Shown piece after piece: positions 30,577-38,988 of a stretch of DNA of 64,000 nt. This DNA comes from Shewanella vesiculosa (GTDB taxonomy: Bacteria; Pseudomonadota; Gammaproteobacteria; Enterobacterales; Shewanellaceae), in contig NZ_CP073588.1 in NCBI RefSeq assembly GCF_021560015.1, positions 2,666,001-2,730,000 of the forward strand. Direction: 5' to 3'. Numbering within the stretch: the first letter of the stretch is position 1; each line of letters begins with the position of its first letter. The notes under the pieces were generated by a model. It saw nothing but the letters and a program-made list of their open reading frames with translations, had not been told where the DNA came from and made no database searches. Made by a program: the position numbers and the translations under genes.

Positions 30577-31884
30577 TTACACAATTGCTTTCTCTAATGC
30601 TTGGCTAACATCGGCGATGATGTCGTCTATGTGTTCAATACCCACAGATATCCGCACTAAGTCTTCTGATACACCAGCTTTAGCTAACTCTGCGCCGCTC
30701 AGTTGGCGATGAGTGGTACTGGCTGGGTGACAAGCCAGCGATTTAGCGTCACCGATATTGACCAAACGAAGCACCATTTGCAATGCATCAATAAACTTAC
30801 CACCAGCCACTTTACCCGCTTCAGCATTGGCGGCTTTAATGCCAAAACTAATGATACCAGAGGCTTTACCGCCAGTGATTTTTTGGCAAGTTGCATGGTG
30901 TGGGCTGTCAGGTAATGCGGCATAGTTTACCCAACTAATGCTTGGGTGTTGCTGCAAGTATTCCGCTAGTGTGAGCGCATTACTGCAGTGACGTTCCATA
31001 CGTAAACTTAGGGTTTCTAAACCTTGAAGTAATAAAAATGAACTGTGTGGCGACAATGCTGCGCCAGTATTGCGCAGTGGCACAACACGACAGCGACCAA
31101 TAAATGCCGCGGGGCCAAAGGCGTCGGTATAAACTACGCCGTGATAAGACGGATCAGGCTGATTAAGTATCGCAAAGCGTTTTTTATTGGCGACCCAATC
31201 AAATTTACCCGAGTCGATAATCACCCCACCAATAGTGGTGCCGTGGCCGCCAATGTATTTAGTTAATGAGTGAATGACAATGTCGGCGCCATGATCAAAT
31301 GCGCGGCACAACACTGGCGTGGCCAAAGTATTATCGACAATTAACGGCACCCCATGTTTGTGAGCAATATTGGCCAAACGCTGTAAATCGACAATATTGC
31401 CGGCAGGGTTACCAATTGATTCACAAAATAATGCTTTAGTGTTGTCATCAATTAACGCATCGAGGCCATCGAAATCATCAAAGGCTGCCATACGCACTTC
31501 AACGCCTTGGCGCGGTAATGTATGCGCAAATAAGTTATAAGTACCGCCATACAATTGGCTAGTACTGACAATATTGTCGCCTACTTGAGTTAATGCTTGA
31601 ATAGCATAAGTAATGGCCGCCATGCCAGAAGCTACAGCCAGTGCACCAATGCCGCCTTCTATCGCCGCTAAGCGCTGTTCCAGTACACTGGTTGTGGGGT
31701 TCATTATACGGGTGTAAATATTACCGGCGACTTTTAAGTCGAACAGATCCGCCCCGTGTTGGGTATCGTCAAAGGTGTAAGAGGTAGTTTGGTAAATTGG
31801 CACTGCAGCAGCTTTAGTGGTTGCTTCTGACTCGTAACCATAATGTAATGCCAGTGATTCCAGTTTCATGTTTGCTGCAGTCAT
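30577..31884 (-). CDS. metY: O-acetylhomoserine sulfhydrylase (PLP-dependent)
   Basis: 435 residues from ATG 31884, which has GGAAG six bases upstream; the longer frame to 31941 adds 19 hydrophobic residues without support. The PLP lysine is in SLTKYIGGHGTTIGG. Early features are YQTTSYTF and YTRIMNPT. The long C-terminal part with LQMVLRLVNIGDAKSL and HPASTTHRQLS distinguishes MetY-type from CGS and CBL. It forms homocysteine from O-acetylhomoserine and sulfide, linking sulfur assimilation to methionine. Confidence 0.92.
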   Translation of the reverse strand: MTAANMKLESLALHYGYESEATTKAAAVPIYQTTSYTFDDTQHGADLFDLKVAGNIYTRIMNPTTSVLEQRLAAIEGGIGALAVASGMAAITYAIQALTQVGDNIVSTSQLYGGTYNLFAHTLPRQGVEVRMAAFDDFDGLDALIDDNTKALFCESIGNPAGNIVDLQRLANIAHKHGVPLIVDNTLATPVLCRAFDHGADIVIHSLTKYIGGHGTTIGGVIIDSGKFDWVANKKRFAILNQPDPSYHGVVYTDAFGPAAFIGRCRVVPLRNTGAALSPHSSFLLLQGLETLSLRMERHCSNALTLAEYLQQHPSISWVNYAALPDSPHHATCQKITGGKASGIISFGIKAANAEAGKVAGGKFIDALQMVLRLVNIGDAKSLACHPASTTHRQLSGAELAKAGVSEDLVRISVGIEHIDDIIADVSQALEKAIV

Positions 31885-32004
31885 AGTAACTTCCTTCAGG
31901 TAATAGGCTGTGTGATATTGCACTGCTATCCACACTAGCAATTAGCCATCTAGAAGTCTATATTAAATTATCGCTTCACACTTTTTAATGATGATGTTGA
32001 CTGG

Positions 32005-32733
32005 CTATTTTAATTGTCTGCCTCCATCAACCGCATAACTACGCCCCGTAACATAATGACTCGCATGCAAATAATCGATTAAGGCGATGATTTCATCATT
32101 ACCCGCTTCTTTTGGCAAAATCGCTTTGGCTAACGCTTTTACTTTATAAGCATCATCGTCATGGTCGTTAAATAAGATCATCGCTGGGGCAATAGAGTTC
32201 ACTTTAACGTGCGGTGCTAACAAGCTGGCAAATGACAGTGTCATATTATGCAGTGCAGCTTTACTGGCAGCATAAGCAATATGCTTTTTACTGCCCTTTT
32301 CGGCGACATAATCGGTAATATGAATAATGTTACTGGCACCAATACTATCGTGATTGATTTTAGCCGCGCTAATAAGCAATGGCGCTAAAGCAAGGTTGAT
32401 TTGATAAGGCGCAGTGACGTGAATTTGCATCATTCTCGCCATGGTGTCACTCGGGCTTAAACCGCTGTTGTCGGGCAACCAGTCGGATGCATTATGAATA
32501 ATGGTATCGAGGCGATCGTGATGCTGATTGATATGGCTAATTAAGCCATCAATGGCGCCTGCATCGGTTAAATCGCATGAATGTAAACTCGCGCCTAACT
32601 TACCCAACTGTTCAATACTGTCGTAGTGAGTGCGATAAGTGCCAATAACATGGTGACCTTGAGCCAAATAATACTTAGCCAGTGCATAGCCAATACGCTT
32701 ACCTACGCCAGTGATCAGTATTGTTCGTTCCAT
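32005..32733 (-). CDS. folM: Dihydromonapterin reductase (SDR family)
   Basis: 242 residues from ATG 32733 (AAAGG upstream; the frame to 32787 has no such site). It has the FolM-type cofactor motif TGVGKRIG rather than TGxxxGIG, an NAS motif, and YAASK with the catalytic Tyr and Lys. It reduces dihydromonapterin to tetrahydromonapterin. Together with folE and folX upstream it makes the monapterin branch. A terminator and an inverted repeat separate it from folE, so it may have its own promoter. Confidence 0.88.
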   Translation of the reverse strand: MERTILITGVGKRIGYALAKYYLAQGHHVIGTYRTHYDSIEQLGKLGASLHSCDLTDAGAIDGLISHINQHHDRLDTIIHNASDWLPDNSGLSPSDTMARMMQIHVTAPYQINLALAPLLISAAKINHDSIGASNIIHITDYVAEKGSKKHIAYAASKAALHNMTLSFASLLAPHVKVNSIAPAMILFNDHDDDAYKVKALAKAILPKEAGNDEIIALIDYLHASHYVTGRSYAVDGGRQLK

Positions 32734-32833
32734 AATGTTGCCTTTATTGGTTGTCGCTCTGATAACGTGTGACTTTATCATAAGCAAAATTAGATGGTTA
32801 TCTCAAAGTAATGGATAATAAAACATTTACCCT

Positions 32834-32863
32834 ACCGACTAATAATGACAAAAGATAGTCGGT
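32834..32863 (-). promoter_or_regulatory. Inverted repeat upstream of folM, possible operator
   Basis: Perfect 8-bp arms ACCGACTA and TAGTCGGT spaced by 14 bases, about 100 bases before the folM start and after the folE terminator. The position suits a regulator-binding site; the protein is unknown. Confidence 0.4.
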
Positions 32864-32876
32864 TAAATTATAAAAA

Positions 32877-32901
32877 AATGACTCCGCTAGTGGGAGTCAT
32901 T
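32877..32901 (-). terminator. Terminator after folE
   Basis: 9-bp stem (AATGACTCC / GGAGTCATT) followed on the minus strand by seven T. It lies 25 bases after the folE stop. Confidence 0.88.
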
Positions 32902-32925
32902 CAATCATAATGATACCGTGGTTTA

Positions 32926-33594
32926 CTAGGCTAAAAATTCAGCGCGGCTAGCTGGGTTGGCTTTAAAGCAGCCACCAAGGGCAGTGGTTTGAGTGCTTGA
33001 TGAGGTATCCATGATGCCACGAGATTTTACGCAATAATGGGTGGCATTAATGCTCACGGCGACATCTTCGGTGGCAAGCAAAGTTTGCAACGCCACTAAA
33101 ATCTGCTGAGTTAAGCGCTCTTGAACTTGAGGACGCTGCGCAAAAAAACGCACGATACGGTTAATTTTCGATAGGCCAATAATGTTGTCTTTGGGGATGT
33201 AGGCCACCTTGGCGAGCCCGTCAATAGTAATAAAGTGATGCTCACAGGTACTGACCACACTGATGTTACTGATCTTAACCATCTCTTCAACACCCATTTT
33301 ATTATCAATTTGGGTGATTTTAGGGAAGTTAGCATAATCAAGACCTGAAAAAATCTCGTTAACGTACATTTTAGCAATGCGATGTGGCGTTTCAGCCAAA
33401 CTGTCGTCGGTTAAATCGAGCCCTAAAGTAGACACAACCTCAGTCATTAAACCTTTAATACGCTGATATTTTTGCTCGCTAGTCATGTCACTCGGTACCA
33501 AAGGGGTTTCCAGTCCGTGAGCAACTAACGCTTGTTGTACTTTTAATGCTTCTGCAGACAACTCTGCACGGGTTATGTCATTAATGGTCGTCAT
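32926..33594 (-). CDS. folE: GTP cyclohydrolase I
   Basis: 222 residues, full length. Zinc and active-site motifs are STCEHHF (Cys and His ligands) and [11 protein letters not shown] with the second Cys. It turns GTP into dihydroneopterin triphosphate. The ribosome binding site AAGGAT is seven bases before the start. It lies 21 bases after folX, one operon. Confidence 0.97.
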   Translation of the reverse strand: MTTINDITRAELSAEALKVQQALVAHGLETPLVPSDMTSEQKYQRIKGLMTEVVSTLGLDLTDDSLAETPHRIAKMYVNEIFSGLDYANFPKITQIDNKMGVEEMVKISNISVVSTCEHHFITIDGLAKVAYIPKDNIIGLSKINRIVRFFAQRPQVQERLTQQILVALQTLLATEDVAVSINATHYCVKSRGIMDTSSSTQTTALGGCFKANPASRAEFLA

Positions 33595-33615
33595 AATAAC
33601 ATCCTTAATATTGGG

Positions 33616-33978
33616 TTAGGCTTGATACTCTAAAGATAACGATACAGAATCTGCGAATCGCAATGCATGCGGCTTATCAATAGTGACCCGAGCTAAAGTA
33701 ACAGTTGGGTGTTCACGGCAAATATCTAACACGTCAGCAACCAATTTTTCCAGTAACAAGAAACGCCCTTCTTCTACATGCTGAATCACTTTTTTGGTGA
33801 TGATTTTGTAGTTTAGCGCATCGGCAACGTCGTCGGTTTGAAACGATCGATCGGCTGGATAATGGATCTCAATGTTGATCACCACATCTTGCTGTTTTTC
33901 GCGCTCGTCTTGGTTAAAACCAATAAAAGTGCGTAAACGTAAATTGGTGACCTTAATAATGGCTTGGCTTAATGGCAT
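33616..33978 (-). CDS. folX: Dihydroneopterin triphosphate 2'-epimerase
   Basis: 120 residues of the FolB/FolX fold. It matches E. coli FolX more closely than FolB, including [30 protein letters not shown], and [13 protein letters not shown]. It epimerises dihydroneopterin triphosphate to the monapterin form. It is first in folX-folE, with folM further on, so this locus probably makes tetrahydromonapterin, the cofactor of bacterial phenylalanine hydroxylase. Confidence 0.95.
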   Translation of the reverse strand: MPLSQAIIKVTNLRLRTFIGFNQDEREKQQDVVINIEIHYPADRSFQTDDVADALNYKIITKKVIQHVEEGRFLLLEKLVADVLDICREHPTVTLARVTIDKPHALRFADSVSLSLEYQA

Positions 33979-34154
33979 TATTTAGCCCTTGTGAATTGTT
34001 TTGAATAGATACGCGAGGGTGCAATAAAAAGATCATAAATATTGATTTTGATCGGTTGAACCGCCTGTTGCATTAAGGTGAGAACATAAAGGTAAACTAG
34101 CTGGGCCTATTGTGCGTACAATGATTTATATACACATTAGTTCGAACGAGGTTA

Positions 34155-34547
34155 ATGATGGAACTGACGGTTTTTTACGATGGCACTTGCCCGCTTTGCC
34201 TCAATGAAATGAAGCAATTGAAGCGTTACGATAGCTTAGATCGCATCAAGCTTGAAGATATTAATGCCGATGATATTAATGATCGTTTTCCTGATTTAGA
34301 CGTGGCACATGCTAATACCGTATTACATGGATTGCAGGCTGATGGCAGCTGGCTTTATGGTTTAGATGTTACGGCTAAAGCATGGGGCCTAACCGGTAAA
34401 CATGGTTGGATAAAACTGTTGCGCTTGCCATTGATAAAACCGCTTGCTGATATTGCTTATTTAGCTTTTGCCCGCAATCGCTACCGGATATCTTATTTAC
34501 TCACTGGCCAAAAGCGCTGTGATAATGGCAATTGTAAGGTTAAATAA
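34155..34547 (+). CDS. DCC-family (DUF393) thiol-disulfide oxidoreductase-like protein
   Basis: 130 residues. It starts with the family signature FYDGTCPLCLNEM, whose two cysteines (CPLC) form a thioredoxin-like CxxC. The rest of the family pattern is present, including a GWIKLLRLPLIKPLADIAY helix and a CxxGxC end. Members are often near photolyase and small SDR genes. The physiological substrate is unknown. It heads a probable pair with the SDR gene 25 bases downstream. Confidence 0.9.
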   Translation: MMELTVFYDGTCPLCLNEMKQLKRYDSLDRIKLEDINADDINDRFPDLDVAHANTVLHGLQADGSWLYGLDVTAKAWGLTGKHGWIKLLRLPLIKPLADIAYLAFARNRYRISYLLTGQKRCDNGNCKVK

Positions 34548-34572
34548 GCGCTTCATTTATGAAAAATAAGGT

Positions 34573-35427
34573 ATGAGATTAGCTATGAGTGAGTCAACTT
34601 CAACACAGACCTTGGTAGTTATTGGGGCATCATCGGCTATCGCCCAAGCCTTTATCGACCATGCCATTGCTGCTGCTTTGAAGGGGCTTGCTGACATGGC
34701 AGAACAAACTGATGATTTAGCCTTAAATGTTATTACTGTTAGCAGACAATCCGAGCTGACATTAGCCAATCTAAGTAACAAGATTACCCACCAGCATTTT
34801 TATTGTAATTACCAGCAAGCATCGATTATTGATTGTGTTAACAGTATCGGCAAGGTCGCAGGCAAAATCAGTCGCATTGTGATGTGTAATGGTATTTTGC
34901 ATTCACAAACAGCTGACGTGCAAATTCAGGCTCAACAACCTAGCTTGATGCCAGAAAAACGCATTGAAGATATTAATGCTAATGCCCTAGAGCAATTATT
35001 TTATGCCAACAGCATTGTGCCCATGCTGTGGCTGAGTGCATTGACGCCGTTATTATCGCAAGCCCGTCATAAGGTAGACGCTGACAATAAGTGTGTGATC
35101 AGTATATTGAGTGCTAGGGTCGGCAGTATTTCTGACAATCGTTTGGGTGGTTGGTATGGGTATCGCGCTTCAAAAGCGGCGTTAAACATGCTGATTAAAA
35201 CCACAGCCGTAGAATATGCAAGACGACTTAAGCGAGTTAAGTTAATTGCGTTTCATCCAGGAACCACTGACACACCATTATCAAAACCTTTTCAAGCCAA
35301 TGTACCTCAAGGTAAATTATTTACCCCAGAGTTTGTCGCCAGCCAGTTGTATCACATTATGGCCAATATTGAGCCAAACGGTGAAGCCAGTTACTTGGAT
35401 TGGCAAGGGCAACAGATTAGTTGGTAA
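34573..35427 (+). CDS. Short-chain dehydrogenase/reductase family protein
   Basis: 284 residues. A diverged cofactor motif (VVIGASSAIAQAF) replaces the usual TGxxxGIG; the active-site Tyr and Lys are in YGYRASKAALNM, and the Ser lies in ISILSARVGS. It resembles CsgA/C-factor-like SDRs. ATG 34573 has AAGG only two bases upstream; ATG 34585 is another option. The substrate cannot be told. Confidence 0.85.
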   Translation: MRLAMSESTSTQTLVVIGASSAIAQAFIDHAIAAALKGLADMAEQTDDLALNVITVSRQSELTLANLSNKITHQHFYCNYQQASIIDCVNSIGKVAGKISRIVMCNGILHSQTADVQIQAQQPSLMPEKRIEDINANALEQLFYANSIVPMLWLSALTPLLSQARHKVDADNKCVISILSARVGSISDNRLGGWYGYRASKAALNMLIKTTAVEYARRLKRVKLIAFHPGTTDTPLSKPFQANVPQGKLFTPEFVASQLYHIMANIEPNGEASYLDWQGQQISW

Positions 35428-35728
35428 ATGAGTTGCTAGCGGACTCATTAAGGAGTCGGTTAGCCTCTTGCTCATGGCCAGTATTCAACAATCTCTGCTG
35501 TCTATAAGCAAACTGTCATCAACACGATTAACCCACCATCTGTAACAAATGAAGTTTCCCTATGGTACTAAGGTGCCAAATAAATAGTGCTGTAATTGCT
35601 TTATTCTGAGAGTACTGACTCGGATTGTAGTGAAACCATGTCGTTGACATCACTTTGCTATGAAACATCACACTATGGGCGATCACATATGCTGTCATTG
35701 CCGCTATTGAATTGAGGAAACCGATATT
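35428..35728. other. Intergenic region upstream of the hydroxybutyrate dehydrogenase
   Basis: No gene or clear repeat. It presumably carries the promoter of the dehydrogenase; a GAGGAAA ribosome binding site lies at its end. Confidence 0.5.
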
Positions 35729-36529
35729 ATGTCGACGTTACAAACAGGACTACAAGGCAAAGTGGCGCTTATTACTGGCTCAACTAGCGGTATTGGTCTA
35801 GCGACTGCACATGTGCTGGCTGAGCAAGGTTGCCATATCGTATTGCATGGCCTGATGGATCATGATGAAGGGCAAACTTTAGCTGCTGAGTTTCGGGCAC
35901 AATACCAAATCAACACCTTTTTTAGCAATGCTGACTTAAGAGAGGCTGACTGCATACATGAGTTTATCGGCAGTGCGGTTAATGCCCTAGGCAGTATTGA
36001 TATTTTAGTGAATAACGCCGGCATTCAACATACACAAGATGTAGCTCATTTTCCGATAGAAAAGTGGAATGACATCATTGCGATTAACTTGTCTGCTGCT
36101 TTTCATACTATTCAACAAGTTATCCCTGCTATGGCTGAAAAAGGCTGGGGCCGGATCATCAATATTGCCTCAGTGCATGGTTTAGTCGCCTCAGCAAATA
36201 AAGTGGCTTATTGCGCGGCAAAGCATGGGATTGTGGGCTTAACAAAAGTGGTCGCGATTGAATGTGCCGAACAAGGCATTACCGTTAATGCAATTTGCCC
36301 TGGTTGGGTTGATACCCCGCTTATCGGTAAACAAATTGACAGCATTGCAAGCGATAAAAGCTTGAGTTATGACGAGGCTAAATACCAACTGGTAACCTCA
36401 AAACAGCCATTACCAGAAATGTTAGCTCCCAGACAAATCGGCGAGTTTGTTTTATTTCTTTGTGGTGGTGCAGCAAGAGGCATTACAGGCTCAGCGCTGC
36501 CGATGGACGGTGCCTGGACGGCGCAATAA
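35729..36529 (+). CDS. D-3-hydroxybutyrate dehydrogenase
   Basis: 266-residue SDR. It has the cofactor motif TGSTSGIGLA, an NNAG motif (NNAGIQHT), catalytic Ser in IASVHGLVAS, and Tyr/Lys in YCAAKHG. The GWVDTPLIGKQID and PRQIGEFVLFLC stretches are typical of BdhA enzymes. It oxidises D-3-hydroxybutyrate to acetoacetate with NAD. It is followed by a strong terminator. Its neighbours (esterase, transporter, CrbSR-like regulators, PHB-depolymerase-like enzyme) support a hydroxybutyrate role. Confidence 0.9.
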   Translation: MSTLQTGLQGKVALITGSTSGIGLATAHVLAEQGCHIVLHGLMDHDEGQTLAAEFRAQYQINTFFSNADLREADCIHEFIGSAVNALGSIDILVNNAGIQHTQDVAHFPIEKWNDIIAINLSAAFHTIQQVIPAMAEKGWGRIINIASVHGLVASANKVAYCAAKHGIVGLTKVVAIECAEQGITVNAICPGWVDTPLIGKQIDSIASDKSLSYDEAKYQLVTSKQPLPEMLAPRQIGEFVLFLCGGAARGITGSALPMDGAWTAQ

Positions 36530-36592
36530 GCTTAACTAACCTTAGCTTTAACTACAGCATTCGGTTTAGCCTTAGTCTGATATAGTCACGTC

Positions 36593-36623
36593 AACCCGCA
36601 CTCACTGTCTGTGAGTGCGGGTT
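36593..36623 (+). terminator. Terminator of the hydroxybutyrate dehydrogenase gene
   Basis: 13-bp perfect stem (AACCCGCACTCAC and its complement) with loop TGTCT, followed by GTTTTTATT. Confidence 0.93.
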
Positions 36624-36704
36624 GTTTTTATTAGCAGAAAAGACTTGGCCAACTGAGCCGCTAGCCAAGATAATGGTGCAGTTAACAGACTAATATGAGA
36701 TCAA

Positions 36705-37661
36705 TTAGGCATTGGCCATAAACGCAGCTATATGTTGATAGGTTGCCATACATTCCTCTTTGACTAAGTCGTGCAGCAACATATAGGCATGGATCATGCC
36801 GTCGAACGCATGGTGCTCAACCTCCACACCCGCAGCAGTTAACGCATTAGCATATGCTATGCCCTCATCCCTAAGCGGATCGCAACCTGCGGTAAAAATC
36901 AGTGTTTTCGGTAAGTAAGCGTTAATGGGACCAAGCAAAGGTGAAGCCTGTTTAACTTGCTCTATCTGTTGCTTTGACAATGATTCGGACAGTTGAAAAT
37001 ACTGCTCAAAATACCACTTTATACGAGGCGTTTCGAGTAAGAAGCCGGTGCCATTACAATCAAGTGATGGGCTGCTTAATGTGTAATCGACACTGGGATA
37101 GATCAAAATTTGTTGGTCTATCTTAATCTGTTTATCGGTTAGACTTTTCATGCTTAAGCTAGTGCAAGTAGCACCACCAGCACTGTCACCAATAATGGTG
37201 ACTGAGTCTTGATGGTTAACATCATCGAGTAACTCGGCATAATGGATCAGTGCATGTTCACAGTCATCAAGCCCTGCAGGGTATGGGTATTCAGGCGCGA
37301 GTCGGTATTCAACCGAAATCACCACGCACTGCACAATACTGGCTAGATGACGGCAAATCGGATCGTACAGCGCCACACTGCCACACATATGACCGCCACC
37401 ATGAAAGTGCACCAATACAGGCAAAGGCTGCTCTGGTGCAGGGCTATACACTCTGACCGGAATAGCTCGGTCGGTTAACGTAAACGCCTTATCGGCAATA
37501 TAGCTCACAGAGGGGGAGTCACTCATTAGTGCGCCAAGTTTATTGAGATTTTCGCGTAATATCGCTGGGGTAAATTGGACATTATTTTGTTTAGCCAAGG
37601 CAATATTGCTGTTAGCTAACGCTAGAAAATCAGTCAGCTTAGGGGAAACGGTTCCTCGCAT
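36705..37661 (-). CDS. Alpha/beta hydrolase, hormone-sensitive-lipase (HSL) type esterase
   Basis: 318 residues, cytoplasmic (no signal). The oxyanion motif HFHGGGH and the nucleophile motif GDSAGG are present; Asp of FTAGCDPLRDE and His of DGMIHAYM complete the triad. HSL esterases cut short acyl esters. Its ATG overlaps the transporter stop (TAATG), so the two are made together. With a nearby PHB-depolymerase-like enzyme and hydroxybutyrate dehydrogenase, cleavage of imported hydroxybutyrate oligomers is a plausible role, but unproven. Confidence 0.88.
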   Translation of the reverse strand: MRGTVSPKLTDFLALANSNIALAKQNNVQFTPAILRENLNKLGALMSDSPSVSYIADKAFTLTDRAIPVRVYSPAPEQPLPVLVHFHGGGHMCGSVALYDPICRHLASIVQCVVISVEYRLAPEYPYPAGLDDCEHALIHYAELLDDVNHQDSVTIIGDSAGGATCTSLSMKSLTDKQIKIDQQILIYPSVDYTLSSPSLDCNGTGFLLETPRIKWYFEQYFQLSESLSKQQIEQVKQASPLLGPINAYLPKTLIFTAGCDPLRDEGIAYANALTAAGVEVEHHAFDGMIHAYMLLHDLVKEECMATYQHIAAFMANA

Positions 37662-38833
37662 TAGATTAACTCCTTTGGTTTGCCTGTTTCTGGTAGAAAA
37701 TAACTGCCCACAAACACAGTGCCGCTGAGTATGGTAATCATCACAAATGAGCCAAAATAACTGCCATCGCTTAAATCAACCAGCTTACCAAATACCCACA
37801 ACACGATAGTAGAAACCAGATAACTGATTGACCAAAATAGGCTAAACACCACGGTGATTTTTTGGCCGGTCATCATAGGCAGTTCGTGAGGGATAGACAC
37901 TAAAGCTGTCACGGGGAAAAAGATAAAAAAGCCCAAGACTATGGCACATAAAACCTGTAACCAAGGCTGAGTACTAAAGGATAAACCCAAAACGGTGATA
38001 ACAATAATCAAGCCACTCCAGCGAATAATCGGCAGGCGTAACGGATTTTTACGACTATAAAGCATCCCCGCAATCGTGCCGACAATCCCAAAACCAATCA
38101 CCCATTTGCTTTGACTTATTCCCGCTTGAGGATAGAAAGTAAACAAGCAGATGTAAAACGACAATAATCCTGAATAAGTAAACGCATAAGCCCAATTAAA
38201 TTGATCTTTTAATCCCTCAAGGTAACCGTATATTGCGGGCTCTGCACCTGCTGCATGAACAGTGGCTGCTGGAGTATCAAACTTAACCAGTAACCAGAGT
38301 ATGGCTAATATCAGGCTAGCGGCAGAAAATAACACTAAACTGCTTTGCCAACTGCCCGTAATAGCGTTAATACCTGTCATGCCCCATAAAATAATCGCCG
38401 TGCCGACGTTAAATGCCACCGCATTTAGACCATTAATGACTGGGCGATCTTCTGGTGCAAACCACAACATCACAATGGGGTTAAAGTACACAATCATAAA
38501 GGCTCCGCCTAAGCCCATCAAAAAGCGGCTCACCAGCAGTAATTCATAATTGGTCGCAAAAGGAGTCACTATACCGACGACAATTAATAGCGCCGCGAGT
38601 AAAAAGGCATACTTTACACCAAACTTTACTGCCACATAAGCGGCGCTAAAGGTGCCGACTATTTTAGCCAAAGTGACGGCACCACTGATAAAACTTGCTG
38701 AAGCTAAACTATCTATGTGCATCGATGCCATGATGCTGCCCATACTCGCGGTGCCGCCAACCCATGCCATGGCAAAGAGAACATAACTCGTAAAAACCAG
38801 ACCTTCGACCAAATATCTATGGGTTATTTTCAT
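37661..38833 (-). CDS. Major facilitator superfamily transporter
   Basis: About 390 residues with twelve hydrophobic segments. A conserved MFS loop is seen between segments 2 and 3 (AAYVAVKFGVKYAF) and RFLMGLGGAFMIVYFNP in segment 4. I take ATG 38833 (MKITHRYL); a GTG at 38860 would add nine residues and neither has a clear ribosome binding site. It overlaps the esterase by one base. The substrate is not readable; hydroxybutyrate or related acids would fit the context. Confidence 0.87.
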   Translation of the reverse strand: MKITHRYLVEGLVFTSYVLFAMAWVGGTASMGSIMASMHIDSLASASFISGAVTLAKIVGTFSAAYVAVKFGVKYAFLLAALLIVVGIVTPFATNYELLLVSRFLMGLGGAFMIVYFNPIVMLWFAPEDRPVINGLNAVAFNVGTAIILWGMTGINAITGSWQSSLVLFSAASLILAILWLLVKFDTPAATVHAAGAEPAIYGYLEGLKDQFNWAYAFTYSGLLSFYICLFTFYPQAGISQSKWVIGFGIVGTIAGMLYSRKNPLRLPIIRWSGLIIVITVLGLSFSTQPWLQVLCAIVLGFFIFFPVTALVSIPHELPMMTGQKITVVFSLFWSISYLVSTIVLWVFGKLVDLSDGSYFGSFVMITILSGTVFVGSYFLPETGKPKELI

Positions 38834-38988
38834 AGGCGTAATGTAAACCTTCAATGACACAAATGTAGGTTAATCATGTTATCTGATGGGTATGGATAAA
38901 TAAGTACTACCTTAGTTCACCGCAATATTAAAAATCTTTATCAAACAGGACGTCTAGTGTAGTTTCGCTAACATATAAGAAAAAATGA

